Assembly: GCF_900111145.1 (NCBI RefSeq)
Contig: NZ_FOIR01000001.1
Span: forward strand, 7,501 to 71,500
DNA: 64,000 bases
From: Roseivirga pacifica
Lineage (GTDB): Bacteria > Bacteroidota > Bacteroidia > Cytophagales > Cyclobacteriaceae
Direction: 5' to 3'
Made by a program: the position numbers and the translations under genes. Shown piece after piece: positions 8,765 to 16,483 of the stretch. The number at the start of each line of letters is the position of its first letter. The stretch's first letter is position 1. Below the pieces are notes generated by a model, which had not been told where the DNA came from, made no database searches, and worked only from the letters and a program-made list of their open reading frames with translations.

Positions 8765-9268
8765 TTACTTTCTTACTCTTTTTCTTAAATGCGATAAGGC
8801 CGACCGTAGTCGAGACTTTACTGTACCCAAAGGTATATCACACTCTTTAGAAATTTCTGAGTGAGTATATCCTTCAAAATAAATCTTTTGGACAATAAAG
8901 CGCTGTTCTTCCACGAGGTCTCCCATCAACTCCTTCACACCGATGCCATCGACTGACATTTCTGCACTGTTTTGCTGGTCGATCGTATATACGTTGTCTT
9001 CTACCGAATCGGTTTTACCAGACTTCTTAATTTCTTTCGATCGGATTTTGTCGATTGCAGCGTTGCGGGTCAAATTGAGCATCCAAGTGAATAGGCGCCC
9101 TTTTTTGGAGTCGTACGATGGTATTTTATTCCAGATTTTCAGGAAAACATCCTGAATAACTTCACTGGTTACATCATCGTTTTTAATAATGCGTTGCGCT
9201 ACACCATATAAAGCGGCACCATACTTATTGTATAAATAAGCAAGTGCTTCCTTGTCTTGGCCTTTCAA
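8765..9268 (-). CDS. ECF RNA polymerase sigma factor
   Basis: An extracytoplasmic-function sigma-70 factor. Region 2 runs through AQRIIKNDDVTSEVIQDVFLKIW and FTWMLNLTRNAAIDKIR; region 4 includes FIVQKIYFEGYTHSEISKECDIPLGTVKSRLR cut by the usual helix-turn-helix. The listed start is TTG at 9268, but homology-like sequence (EEKDLVLRL) continues upstream in frame with no ATG, GTG or TTG before a stop at 9335-9337. The true start may therefore be a rare codon such as ATT or ATC between 9293 and 9319. It follows lpd and precedes its anti-sigma gene. Confidence 0.88.
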   Translation of the reverse strand: MKGQDKEALAYLYNKYGAALYGVAQRIIKNDDVTSEVIQDVFLKIWNKIPSYDSKKGRLFTWMLNLTRNAAIDKIRSKEIKKSGKTDSVEDNVYTIDQQNSAEMSVDGIGVKELMGDLVEEQRFIVQKIYFEGYTHSEISKECDIPLGTVKSRLRSALSHLRKRVRK

Positions 9269-9323
9269 CCGTAGTACAAGGTCTTTCTCTTCGATATGGT
9301 TTAGCGCAACACTAATAATCTTC

Positions 9324-10718
9324 TTATAAGTGAATCACTTCGTCATAAGCGGCTGCTGCTGCTTCCATCACGGCCTCAGACATTGTTGGGTGAGGGTGAA
9401 CCGTCTTAATGATTTCGTGACCAGTAGTTTCTAATTTTCTTGCTGCTACAACTTCGGCAATCATTTCAGTAACATTCGCACCAATCATGTGAGCACCTAA
9501 CCACTCGCCATATTTAGCGTCAAAAATCACCTTTACAAAACCGTCTGATGCACCACCAGCTTTTGCCTTACCAGATGCAGAGAATGGGAATTTACCCACT
9601 TTGATCTCATATCCAGCTTCTTTAGCTGCTTTTTCGGTATAACCTACTGAAGCAATTTCTGGCGAGCAGTAAGTACAACCTGGGATATTTCCGTAGTCTA
9701 GTGGCTCTGTATGCTCACCAGCAATTTTCTCTACACAAATAATACCTTCGGCTGAAGCAACGTGTGCCAATGCTGGGCCGTGAACGATGTCACCAATAGC
9801 ATAAACACCCGGAATATTGGTTTTGTAATAGTCGTCAACAATTACTTTTCCTTTGTCAGTAGCAACACCAACATCTTCCAAACCAATTCCTTCCAAATTT
9901 GTTGTAACTCCAACTGCAGAAAGTACTACATCGCAGTTAATTACTTCTTCGCCCTTCTTGGTTTTAACAGTTACCTTGCACTCTTTTCCTTTAGTATCCA
10001 CATTGGTTACTTCAGAGCTGGTCATCACTTTAATGCCCGATTTCTTGAAGCTTCTTTCCAACTGCTTAGATACATCGTCATCCTCAACAGGAACAATTTT
10101 GTCCATAAATTCAACCACAGTAACCTCTGTTCCGATTGAATTGTAGAAATAGGCAAACTCCACACCAATAGCACCAGAACCCACAACCACCATAGACTTA
10201 GGTTGTTTTTCCATTACCATGGCTTCGCGGTAGCCAATAATTTTCTTACCGTCAATAGGTAGGTTTGGCAACTCGCGAGAGCGACCACCAGTAGCAACAA
10301 TAATATGATCTGCCGAGTAATCAGTTTTAGCACCGTCCTCAGTGGTTACCTCTACTTTTTTACCAGCCTTTAATTTTCCAAAACCAGAAATATGGTCGAT
10401 TTTATTCTTTTTGAACAAGAACTGAATACCCTTGCTCATTCCTTGGGCAACATCCCGGCTACGCTTTACCATCCCGTCAAAATCTACAGAAGCGTTATCG
10501 ATGTTCACACCATAATCGCTGGCATGCTTTACGTATTCAAATACTTGTGCACTTTTTAAAAGTGCTTTGGTAGGAATACAGCCCCAGTTAAGGCAAATTC
10601 CACCCAATTCAGAACGCTCTACAACGCCTACTTTCATACCTAATTGCGAAGCTCTAATTGCAGCTACATATCCGCCAGGTCCACTTCCAATGACTATTAA
10701 ATCGTATTTTGTTGCCAT
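9324..10718 (-). CDS. lpd: Dihydrolipoyl dehydrogenase
   Basis: The FAD enzyme E3 that reoxidises lipoyl groups in pyruvate, 2-oxoglutarate and branched-chain dehydrogenase complexes and in the glycine system. The FAD motif GSGPGG is at 11-16, the redox disulfide is Cys42/Cys47 (GGICLNWGCIPTKAL), the NAD motif is VVVGSGAIGVEF, and the C-terminal active-site pair is His443/Glu448 (HPHPTMSE). The 464 residues are typical. It starts at ATG 10718 behind a -7 box at 10753-10760. The sigma factor reading frame overlaps or abuts its 3' end. Confidence 0.96.
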   Translation of the reverse strand: MATKYDLIVIGSGPGGYVAAIRASQLGMKVGVVERSELGGICLNWGCIPTKALLKSAQVFEYVKHASDYGVNIDNASVDFDGMVKRSRDVAQGMSKGIQFLFKKNKIDHISGFGKLKAGKKVEVTTEDGAKTDYSADHIIVATGGRSRELPNLPIDGKKIIGYREAMVMEKQPKSMVVVGSGAIGVEFAYFYNSIGTEVTVVEFMDKIVPVEDDDVSKQLERSFKKSGIKVMTSSEVTNVDTKGKECKVTVKTKKGEEVINCDVVLSAVGVTTNLEGIGLEDVGVATDKGKVIVDDYYKTNIPGVYAIGDIVHGPALAHVASAEGIICVEKIAGEHTEPLDYGNIPGCTYCSPEIASVGYTEKAAKEAGYEIKVGKFPFSASGKAKAGGASDGFVKVIFDAKYGEWLGAHMIGANVTEMIAEVVAARKLETTGHEIIKTVHPHPTMSEAVMEAAAAAYDEVIHL

Positions 10719-10752
10719 ATCAATCTTTAGTTTTAATCCGTTTAGGGTGTGG

Positions 10753-10760
10753 CAAAGTTA
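10753..10760 (-). promoter_or_regulatory. Candidate -7 box TAACTTTG for lpd
   Basis: A minus-strand TAACTTTG 35 bases before the lpd ATG. It matches the Bacteroidota -7 consensus; the -33 position holds an A/T run rather than TTTG. Confidence 0.5.
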
Positions 10761-10883
10761 ATCCAAATCCCTTCTTAAAAAAACAGCGAAATTGGAGGAG
10801 TTAATCCTTTTGGTTTTATTTGAATGTTCAATAGAGAACGAATCTTTATTGAGGATTTGAATTAATAGTTAACAGATACATTT

Positions 10884-11630
10884 ATGGGTTTATTAGAAGG
10901 AAAAACTGCCCTAATTACCGGTGCTTCTAAAGGAATCGGAAAAGCCATTGCCACCAAATTTGCACAAGAAGGTGCCAATGTGGCTTTCACCTACCTTTCG
11001 AGCGTAGAAAAAGGCCAAGCATTAGAAGGCGAACTTGCTGCATTTGGCACAAAAGTAAAAGGTTACAGATCTAACGCTGCCGAATTTGCTGCAGCCGAAG
11101 AACTGGTAAACGGTATTGTAAGCGAGTTTGGCTCGCTAGACATTATTGTGAACAATGCAGGAATTACCCGCGACAACCTTTTGATGCGTATGACTGAGGA
11201 AATGTGGGATGAGGTAATCAACGTAAACCTAAAATCTTGCTTTAACACTGTAAAAGCGGCTACCAGAACAATGATGAAGCAGCGTGCTGGTTCTATCATT
11301 AACATTACTTCTGTAGTAGGCATTAAAGGAAATGCCGGCCAAGCGAACTACTCTGCTTCTAAAGCAGGTATTATCGGTTTTACTAAATCGGTAGCCCTCG
11401 AGCTTGGTTCAAGAGGTGTGCGATCTAATGCAGTAGCCCCAGGTTTTATTGAAACAGAAATGACTGACGTATTGGACGAAAAAACTGTTCAGGGTTGGAG
11501 AGACGCCATTCCTTTGAAAAGAGGTGGTAACCCAGAAGATGTAGCGAACGCCTGCGTTTTCCTTGGCTCAGACATGTCGTCTTACGTAACAGGTCAAACC
11601 ATAGTGGTTGATGGTGGAATGCTAACCTGA
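10884..11630 (+). CDS. fabG: 3-oxoacyl-[acyl-carrier-protein] reductase
   Basis: The NADPH-dependent reductase of fatty acid elongation. The Rossmann motif is GASKGIG (13-19), NNAG at 90-93, and the catalytic set is Asn115, Ser143, Tyr156 and Lys160 (YSASK). The loop after it (VAPGFIETEMT) and the C-terminal VTGQTIVVDGGM are textbook FabG. At 248 residues it has the family length. It starts at ATG 10884. A long inverted repeat follows at 11663-11718 before the next gene, so the two are probably separate units. Confidence 0.94.
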   Translation: MGLLEGKTALITGASKGIGKAIATKFAQEGANVAFTYLSSVEKGQALEGELAAFGTKVKGYRSNAAEFAAAEELVNGIVSEFGSLDIIVNNAGITRDNLLMRMTEEMWDEVINVNLKSCFNTVKAATRTMMKQRAGSIINITSVVGIKGNAGQANYSASKAGIIGFTKSVALELGSRGVRSNAVAPGFIETEMTDVLDEKTVQGWRDAIPLKRGGNPEDVANACVFLGSDMSSYVTGQTIVVDGGMLT

Positions 11631-11662
11631 TAGCACCATTCATCAAATCAATTTGAAAAAAC

Positions 11663-11718
11663 GAATCGGTTAATGGCTATTTTTCGTTGTAATGCGTTAA
11701 TATGTCGTTAACCGATTC
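11663..11718. repeat. 11-bp perfect inverted repeat between fabG and the vWA gene
   Basis: GAATCGGTTAA (11663-11673) and TTAACCGATTC (11708-11718) are separated by 34 bases. The spacer holds further CGTTAA-like words. There is no T run, so it resembles a paired protein-binding site more than a terminator, though a long-stem RNA hairpin is possible. Confidence 0.6.
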
Positions 11719-11737
11719 ATTTATAGACTAAGCCCAA

Positions 11738-13825
11738 TTGAACACCTCGATTGCCGCACTTTCCAAACTCACCTTACAAACGGACTTTTCGCCATGGTTT
11801 ATATTGCTATGCCTGGTGCTGGGTACTGGCTATGCTTACTTACTCTACAGCAAAAAGGCTCCTTGGTCAAAACAAGTTAACTACACTTTAGCAGCCTTGC
11901 GCTTTCTGGTGGTCTCGCTATTGGCATTCTTTCTTTTAGCACCATTATTTAACCAAATAAGCTATACCGATGAGGCGCCAATCTTAATTCTAGGTGTTGA
12001 TGATTCTGCATCTATTCCTGCAGCTTACGATTCGGCAGATTTCGAAGTACTGAAAGAGGAAATTGCTGATGCTGCACAACGGCTAGGCAACTCCAATCTT
12101 TCCGTAAGGGTAAAAGGTCTTTCTGGCTATGCCGATAACTTCGAAGAACTTACTTTCAATGAACAATCGAGCAACCTCCACCAGATATTGCGCGAAGTTC
12201 AGCAAGACTTTGAGCAACAGAACCTGGTTGGTACTGTGCTCATAAGTGACGGTATTCATAATTACGGTAGCTCGCCACAGTTTCTCACCTTAGATTACCC
12301 CGTTTATGCATTGGGGATTGGCGATACTATTCCTGCTCAAGACCTGAGTATTAAAGGGCTTTATTACAACAAAGTGGTTTATCAAGGCAAACGCTTTCCG
12401 CTTAATGTTGATGTGTTTAACAATGGCTTTGTAGGCGAATCGGTTAAAGTTGAAGTACTGAAAGGAAATCAGATTGTAGATTCTGAAACTATTCAACTTC
12501 AAGGAGATCAACAGATCAATAGTGCATCATTTATACTGGATGCTGAAGATTTAGGAATTGAAAGTTACACGGTTAGGCTGGTTCCGAAGGCCAATGAAAA
12601 CAGTACGGCAAATAACGTTCGCAGGGCATTTATTGAAACTGTACATAGTCAGCAAAAAATATTAATTGCCGCAGCCTCTCCTCATCCCGACATTAAGGCT
12701 TTGCGCACAGTAATTGAAAGCAAAGAAGGCACTGAAGTTGCTCTTTGGATAGAAGGCTTTGAGGCCGACTTCCCAGAGGGACCATTCGATTTGGTTATTT
12801 ATCATCAGCTGCCCGGATTCAACGATTTACCAGCACAAATCGGCCACTGGATTGACGACACCAATACACTTTTCATAACTGGAAGCGGTGAATTAAGTGG
12901 AGTAAACAGGGCGAACAAAACACTTATTTACCAGAGTTTCGGACAGACCGATAACGTAAGTGCGGCATTAAACACGGGCTTCGACCTTTTTGAAATGGAT
13001 GAAGATCTGCTGAGAAGGTTTTCCAATTACCCTCCAATAAAAGCACCCTATGGTGCCTTTGAGCTAAAAGAGAATGCCAACATCATGCTTTATCAGCGGG
13101 TGGGCAGTCTTACTACAACACGCCCTTTGCTTACACACTGGAGTGATGAAGAAAGAAAGTCTGCCACTTTCTCGGGTGCTGGCCTTTGGGAATGGAAGCT
13201 ACAAGAAGCCGCCATTTATGGAGACTCAAAACTCTTTGATGAGCTCTTTGGCAAGCTGATTCAGTACTTGGCCACAACAGACGATAAACGAAACTTTAGA
13301 GTTACGCCTGTTTCGGAAACGTTTTTTGACAACGAGCCCGCTGAATTCGAAACAGAGGTTTACAATCAGCTTTTTGAGAAAGTGTACGACTACAACATTG
13401 ACCTTACCTTAACGGATGCTGAGGGCACTTCTGAAGAGTATAATTATGTAAACACGCCTGGCACCAATTTTCAGATTAACGGATTAACCACTGGAGTTTA
13501 TAGGTACTCAGCCCAAGTAAGTTTGAACGGAAAAAGTGAAACTGCCGAAGGTAGTTTTGCAATAGAAACCATGGCACTTGAGGACATTGACCTTACCGCC
13601 AACCATCAGTTACTGCGCAATATTGCCAATAATTCAGGCGGGCAATTTTTCAATGAGCAATCGCTAGACGAACTGGTAGCAACCATTTTGGCAGTTGATG
13701 CCAAGCCTATCTCCCGCTCTTCGGAGCGACTCAACCCTTTGATTAACAATCAAATCTGGTTAGTACTGCTACTCATACTGCTATCAGCCGAATGGTTTCT
13801 GCGTAAATACAACGGGAGCTACTAA
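11738..13825 (+). CDS. vWA-like membrane protein with periplasmic beta domains
   Basis: Two membrane helices near the N-terminus (about 18-36 and 48-67) and one at the C-terminus (about 670-687) flank a large extracytoplasmic part. The part after residue 75 begins VLGVDDSASIPAAY and continues to LISDGIHNYG, the outline of a von Willebrand A fold. The family serine motif DxSxS is changed to DDSAS. A beta-sandwich region (VDVFNNGFVGESVKVEVLKG) and a Rossmann-like segment (ILIAAASPHPDIKALR) follow. This arrangement is common in Bacteroidota membrane proteins of unknown role. The start is TTG 11738, directly after an in-frame stop at 11729-11731. I cannot assign a function. Confidence 0.75.
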   Translation: MNTSIAALSKLTLQTDFSPWFILLCLVLGTGYAYLLYSKKAPWSKQVNYTLAALRFLVVSLLAFFLLAPLFNQISYTDEAPILILGVDDSASIPAAYDSADFEVLKEEIADAAQRLGNSNLSVRVKGLSGYADNFEELTFNEQSSNLHQILREVQQDFEQQNLVGTVLISDGIHNYGSSPQFLTLDYPVYALGIGDTIPAQDLSIKGLYYNKVVYQGKRFPLNVDVFNNGFVGESVKVEVLKGNQIVDSETIQLQGDQQINSASFILDAEDLGIESYTVRLVPKANENSTANNVRRAFIETVHSQQKILIAAASPHPDIKALRTVIESKEGTEVALWIEGFEADFPEGPFDLVIYHQLPGFNDLPAQIGHWIDDTNTLFITGSGELSGVNRANKTLIYQSFGQTDNVSAALNTGFDLFEMDEDLLRRFSNYPPIKAPYGAFELKENANIMLYQRVGSLTTTRPLLTHWSDEERKSATFSGAGLWEWKLQEAAIYGDSKLFDELFGKLIQYLATTDDKRNFRVTPVSETFFDNEPAEFETEVYNQLFEKVYDYNIDLTLTDAEGTSEEYNYVNTPGTNFQINGLTTGVYRYSAQVSLNGKSETAEGSFAIETMALEDIDLTANHQLLRNIANNSGGQFFNEQSLDELVATILAVDAKPISRSSERLNPLINNQIWLVLLLILLSAEWFLRKYNGSY

Positions 13826-13844
13826 TTTTTTAGGTGAAAGTATT

Positions 13845-13874
13845 TCAAATAAACTAATTAATTAGTTTATTTGA
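13845..13874. repeat. Perfect 30-bp palindrome at the TPR lipoprotein start
   Basis: Half-site TCAAATAAACTAATT (13845-13859) is followed directly by its exact reverse complement (13860-13874), with no spacer. It ends 2 bases before the ATG at 13877 and starts 19 bases after the vWA stop. It is almost entirely A/T. It could be an operator for a dimeric repressor or a stem that masks the start codon. Confidence 0.8.
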
Positions 13875-13876
13875 TT

Positions 13877-14689
13877 ATGCGTCAATACTCAATAACACTC
13901 ATCAGTACCTTAAGCATTCTGCTGTTTTCTTGCGATATGTCCAATGTAAGAGAAGAAGCCAACGATTATTTTCAGGAAGGAAACTACACCGCGGCTGTAG
14001 CCAGCTACAATCGGGTAATTAAAATGGAGCCGGACGACAATTACTCCATATTTAATAGGGCCACGGCCTTAGAGAATATTGAAGAGTATGATGCCGCTTA
14101 CGATGATTACACGCGACTAATCAGTTTAAAATGGCATTCTTTAAAGGCCCTAATGGGGCGCGCCAGATGCAACTTTGAATTAGAAAATTATGCTGGAGCT
14201 GTAATGGACCTAAAACTTCTAATTGAAAACGAACCCGATAATATGGTAGCGCTTGAACTTAGAGGCCGTGCTTACATGAAAATGGGTAAAAGCTGGAATG
14301 CTATTCACGACCTAGACAAAGTGTTAAAGGTTGACCCAAACAATTTACACGCGCTAATCACCAGAGGTGCCGCACTTGCCCGAGGGGGACTAGGGCCTGC
14401 TGCCATTAAAGATTTTGATAGGGCGATATCCATAAACCCAAATCTTCCGGTGGCTCGCTTTAATAAAGGCATGGTTTTCTTCGTTCACGAGCACTTTTCT
14501 GCTGCCATCGATAGCTTTGACAAAGCCATAGACCTTAATGAAGATTATGCCGAAGCTTATACCCGCAGAGGCATGGCCAAAATGAATTACAAAGGCTATT
14601 CGCTTAAAGACTCGTGCGATGATTTTAAGAAGGGCGCTAAACTAAATGACCCGCTCGGTGCCGAATATGTAAGCGAGTATTGCAATTAA
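13877..14689 (+). CDS. TPR-repeat lipoprotein
   Basis: A probable membrane-anchored protein-interaction scaffold. The N-terminus is a lipoprotein signal ending in LLFSC, with acylated Cys near residue 18 from ATG 13877. The rest is a run of about six tetratricopeptide repeats, for example NDYFQEGNYTAAVASYNRVIK and RAYMKMGKSWNAIHDLDKVL, repeating every 34 residues with the usual A/G-Y-A spacing. ATG 13877 is preferred over TTG 13871, which lies inside the palindrome. No enzymatic domain is visible. It may act with the upstream vWA-like membrane protein (inference from proximity only). Confidence 0.85.
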   Translation: MRQYSITLISTLSILLFSCDMSNVREEANDYFQEGNYTAAVASYNRVIKMEPDDNYSIFNRATALENIEEYDAAYDDYTRLISLKWHSLKALMGRARCNFELENYAGAVMDLKLLIENEPDNMVALELRGRAYMKMGKSWNAIHDLDKVLKVDPNNLHALITRGAALARGGLGPAAIKDFDRAISINPNLPVARFNKGMVFFVHEHFSAAIDSFDKAIDLNEDYAEAYTRRGMAKMNYKGYSLKDSCDDFKKGAKLNDPLGAEYVSEYCN

Positions 14690-14701
14690 AATTTCTGCAT
14701 A

Positions 14702-14729
14702 CGTTTTTAGTATAACTAAACTAAAAACG
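14702..14729. repeat. 10-bp inverted repeat abutting the doxX start codon
   Basis: CGTTTTTAGT (14702-14711) and ACTAAAAACG (14720-14729) surround an 8-base spacer and end at the base before the ATG at 14730. It may be an operator or a terminator for the TPR gene. Confidence 0.6.
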
Positions 14730-15140
14730 ATGCTCAAAAAACTACTCCATACAGGGAAACACGCCACATCCATCAATTTCGGCCTCCTGCTACTACGCGT
14801 GGGTGCCAGCGTAATGATGATGGTACACGGCTTTCCTAAATTCCAAAAAGTACTTAATGGTGAATTTCAATTTGGCGACCCATTAGGCATAGGCGTTGAA
14901 GCCTCACTTATTCTTGCTGCCTTTGCAGAATTCATATGTTCCATTCTGCTTATTCTAGGCTTAACCACTCGTTTTGCACTGGTTCCGCTAATGGTTACCA
15001 TGTTGGTAGCATGGCAAATAGCACATGGTGACGATCCATTCAGCACGCAAGAAAAGTCTATATTTTACCTGCTTACATATGTGACCCTGTTTATTACCGG
15101 ACCAGGTAAATATTCGCTAGACCAAAAGCTTTTCAACTAA
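14730..15140 (+). CDS. DoxX family membrane protein
   Basis: A small four-helix membrane protein of the DoxX/DoxD-like family. Helices run through NFGLLLLRVGASVMMMVHGFPK, ASLILAAFAEFICSILLILG, FALVPLMVTMLVAWQIAHG and SIFYLLTYVTLFITG. The conserved R-G-x(7-8)-HGxxK segment in helix one is present. Family members are linked to quinone or sulfur redox chemistry in some archaea, but most bacterial ones have no known role. At 136 residues it has the usual length. Its stop overlaps the convergent DUF6090 gene stop. Confidence 0.88.
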   Translation: MLKKLLHTGKHATSINFGLLLLRVGASVMMMVHGFPKFQKVLNGEFQFGDPLGIGVEASLILAAFAEFICSILLILGLTTRFALVPLMVTMLVAWQIAHGDDPFSTQEKSIFYLLTYVTLFITGPGKYSLDQKLFN

Positions 15141-15832
15141 TTCTCGAGCTGGGCATTAATCATGGCCAGCACCAAACGAATGTCTTCAAGGACCTCCTCA
15201 TAGGAGGCCTTTGTACTTACCTTGTACGATTCTCCAAACTGTACCAAGTGGCTAAACTGATCTGATTGTGCTGCTTTAACAAAAGCTTTTCTGGTAGCAG
15301 CATCGGCAATCGTGTAATTCAGGTTCTTCTCAAAGGGAAAATGCTCCTCCACAAATGGAATAAGGTTTTGCCTTACATGCTCTCCATCAATTTCGCTCCA
15401 CAGCGTTACTATTTCAAAACCATTTTCATACAAACCCACAATTTCAGTTGCCAACGAATCATTGGTGATTAAGTGAGATGTTCCTGTGCTCCTCATCTGC
15501 TGATAGGTAATATCATTCGAATCGAAAGGTGCATAGGTAAGCTGAGAAAGGGCAAAAATCACAAGCGAATCGGTATACACACCTTGCTCACTTAGCAAAA
15601 GTTTCTCAGCAAACTCAATCTGCTTTTCGAGCACCTTTATACTTGAGCTAAGCCGCAGGCTATCTACTTCCAGATTTTTACTGAAACTCTTAAGCATCTC
15701 GTCTTCCTGCCGCTGCTCCTGATTGCCAAGCCGATATTCATTGAGCGCGAAAGATGCAGTAATACCGATTATTAGAATGAGTAACTCTGCAAAGAAGTAG
15801 CGGAGCTTTCCGAATCTGCTTTCCTTTTTCAT
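15137..15832 (-). CDS. DUF6090-like single-pass membrane protein
   Basis: A basic N-terminus (MKKESRFGKLRYFFAE) precedes one membrane helix (LLILIIGITASFALNEYRLG), followed by a helical, probably periplasmic domain rich in Glu, Ser and Leu. The pattern of a short basic start and a single helix ending in ALNEY or similar is characteristic of the DUF6090 family, which is abundant in Bacteroidota and has no known function. ATG 15832 is chosen over TTG 15853, because it begins the conserved segment. It is convergent with doxX, the stop codons overlapping. Confidence 0.72.
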   Translation of the reverse strand: MKKESRFGKLRYFFAELLILIIGITASFALNEYRLGNQEQRQEDEMLKSFSKNLEVDSLRLSSSIKVLEKQIEFAEKLLLSEQGVYTDSLVIFALSQLTYAPFDSNDITYQQMRSTGTSHLITNDSLATEIVGLYENGFEIVTLWSEIDGEHVRQNLIPFVEEHFPFEKNLNYTIADAATRKAFVKAAQSDQFSHLVQFGESYKVSTKASYEEVLEDIRLVLAMINAQLEN

Positions 15833-15897
15833 TTTACGATTATAAACTGCCAATTAATCTAGTGAAAATACGCTAAACTATGTTTTGGCAGCTCAAG

Positions 15898-16350
15898 CTA
15901 AAAAGGTAGAACATTGGTTTTTTTAATCTCTGACATCACAAACGAGCTCTGAACATTCCCAATATTGTCTAGCTCGGCCAGCTTTTGCGAAACAAAATCA
16001 CGATAGGCCTCCATGTTTTTAATAGCCACTTTGAGCAAGTAATCGAAACGACCTCCGATATGATAGCACTCTGTTACCTCTTCAAGCGCCATCACGTCCC
16101 GCTCAAACTGCTCAATAAACTCCTTCTGATGGTCCTTGAGCGACACACTGCAAAATACCTCAAGCCCCAAATCTACCTTGTGCCTATTTACAATGGCCGA
16201 ATAGCGAGAGATAAACCCTTCCCGCTCCAACTTTTTAATACGCTCGTGCACGGGTGTTATCGTAAGCCCCAATTTAGCAGCAAGCTCCTTATTCGTAAGC
16301 TTGGCATTCTCTTGTAGTAACCTGAGCAATTCCCTATCTACTTTATCCAT
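15898..16350 (-). CDS. Lrp/AsnC family transcriptional regulator
   Basis: The N-terminal winged helix-turn-helix (LLRLLQENAKLTNKELAAKLGLTITPVHERIKKLE reads across residues 8-42) is followed by the RAM effector-binding domain (VTECYHIGGRFDYLLKVAI). At 150 residues it has the normal length. It starts at ATG 16350 and is divergent from a PLP-dependent sulfur amino acid enzyme. That is the standard arrangement in which an Lrp-type regulator controls its neighbour in response to an amino acid, here plausibly methionine (inference). A possible operator lies at 16412-16428. Confidence 0.93.
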   Translation of the reverse strand: MDKVDRELLRLLQENAKLTNKELAAKLGLTITPVHERIKKLEREGFISRYSAIVNRHKVDLGLEVFCSVSLKDHQKEFIEQFERDVMALEEVTECYHIGGRFDYLLKVAIKNMEAYRDFVSQKLAELDNIGNVQSSFVMSEIKKTNVLPF

Positions 16351-16411
16351 AAAGATTATTTTTCTACTTCGTCTCGAAGCAACAACTCAATTTGAAAATA
16401 TTTTCTACCAA

Positions 16412-16428
16412 AACTACTACCAGTAGTT
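16412..16428. promoter_or_regulatory. Candidate Lrp operator
   Basis: AACTACT (16412-16418), ACC, AGTAGTT (16422-16428): a perfect 7-3-7 inverted repeat, 15 bp-class as expected for an Lrp dimer. It directly abuts the -7 box of the PLP enzyme gene. Confidence 0.55.
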
Positions 16429-16429
16429 A

Positions 16430-16437
16430 TAATTTTG
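16430..16437 (+). promoter_or_regulatory. Candidate -7 box TAATTTTG for the PLP enzyme gene
   Basis: A plus-strand match to TAnnTTTG, 46 bases before the ATG at 16484 and immediately beside the inverted repeat at 16412-16428. Confidence 0.5.
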
Positions 16438-16483
16438 GCACTATTGATAATTCAAGGATTATACATCTATTTCCGTAAAATCT

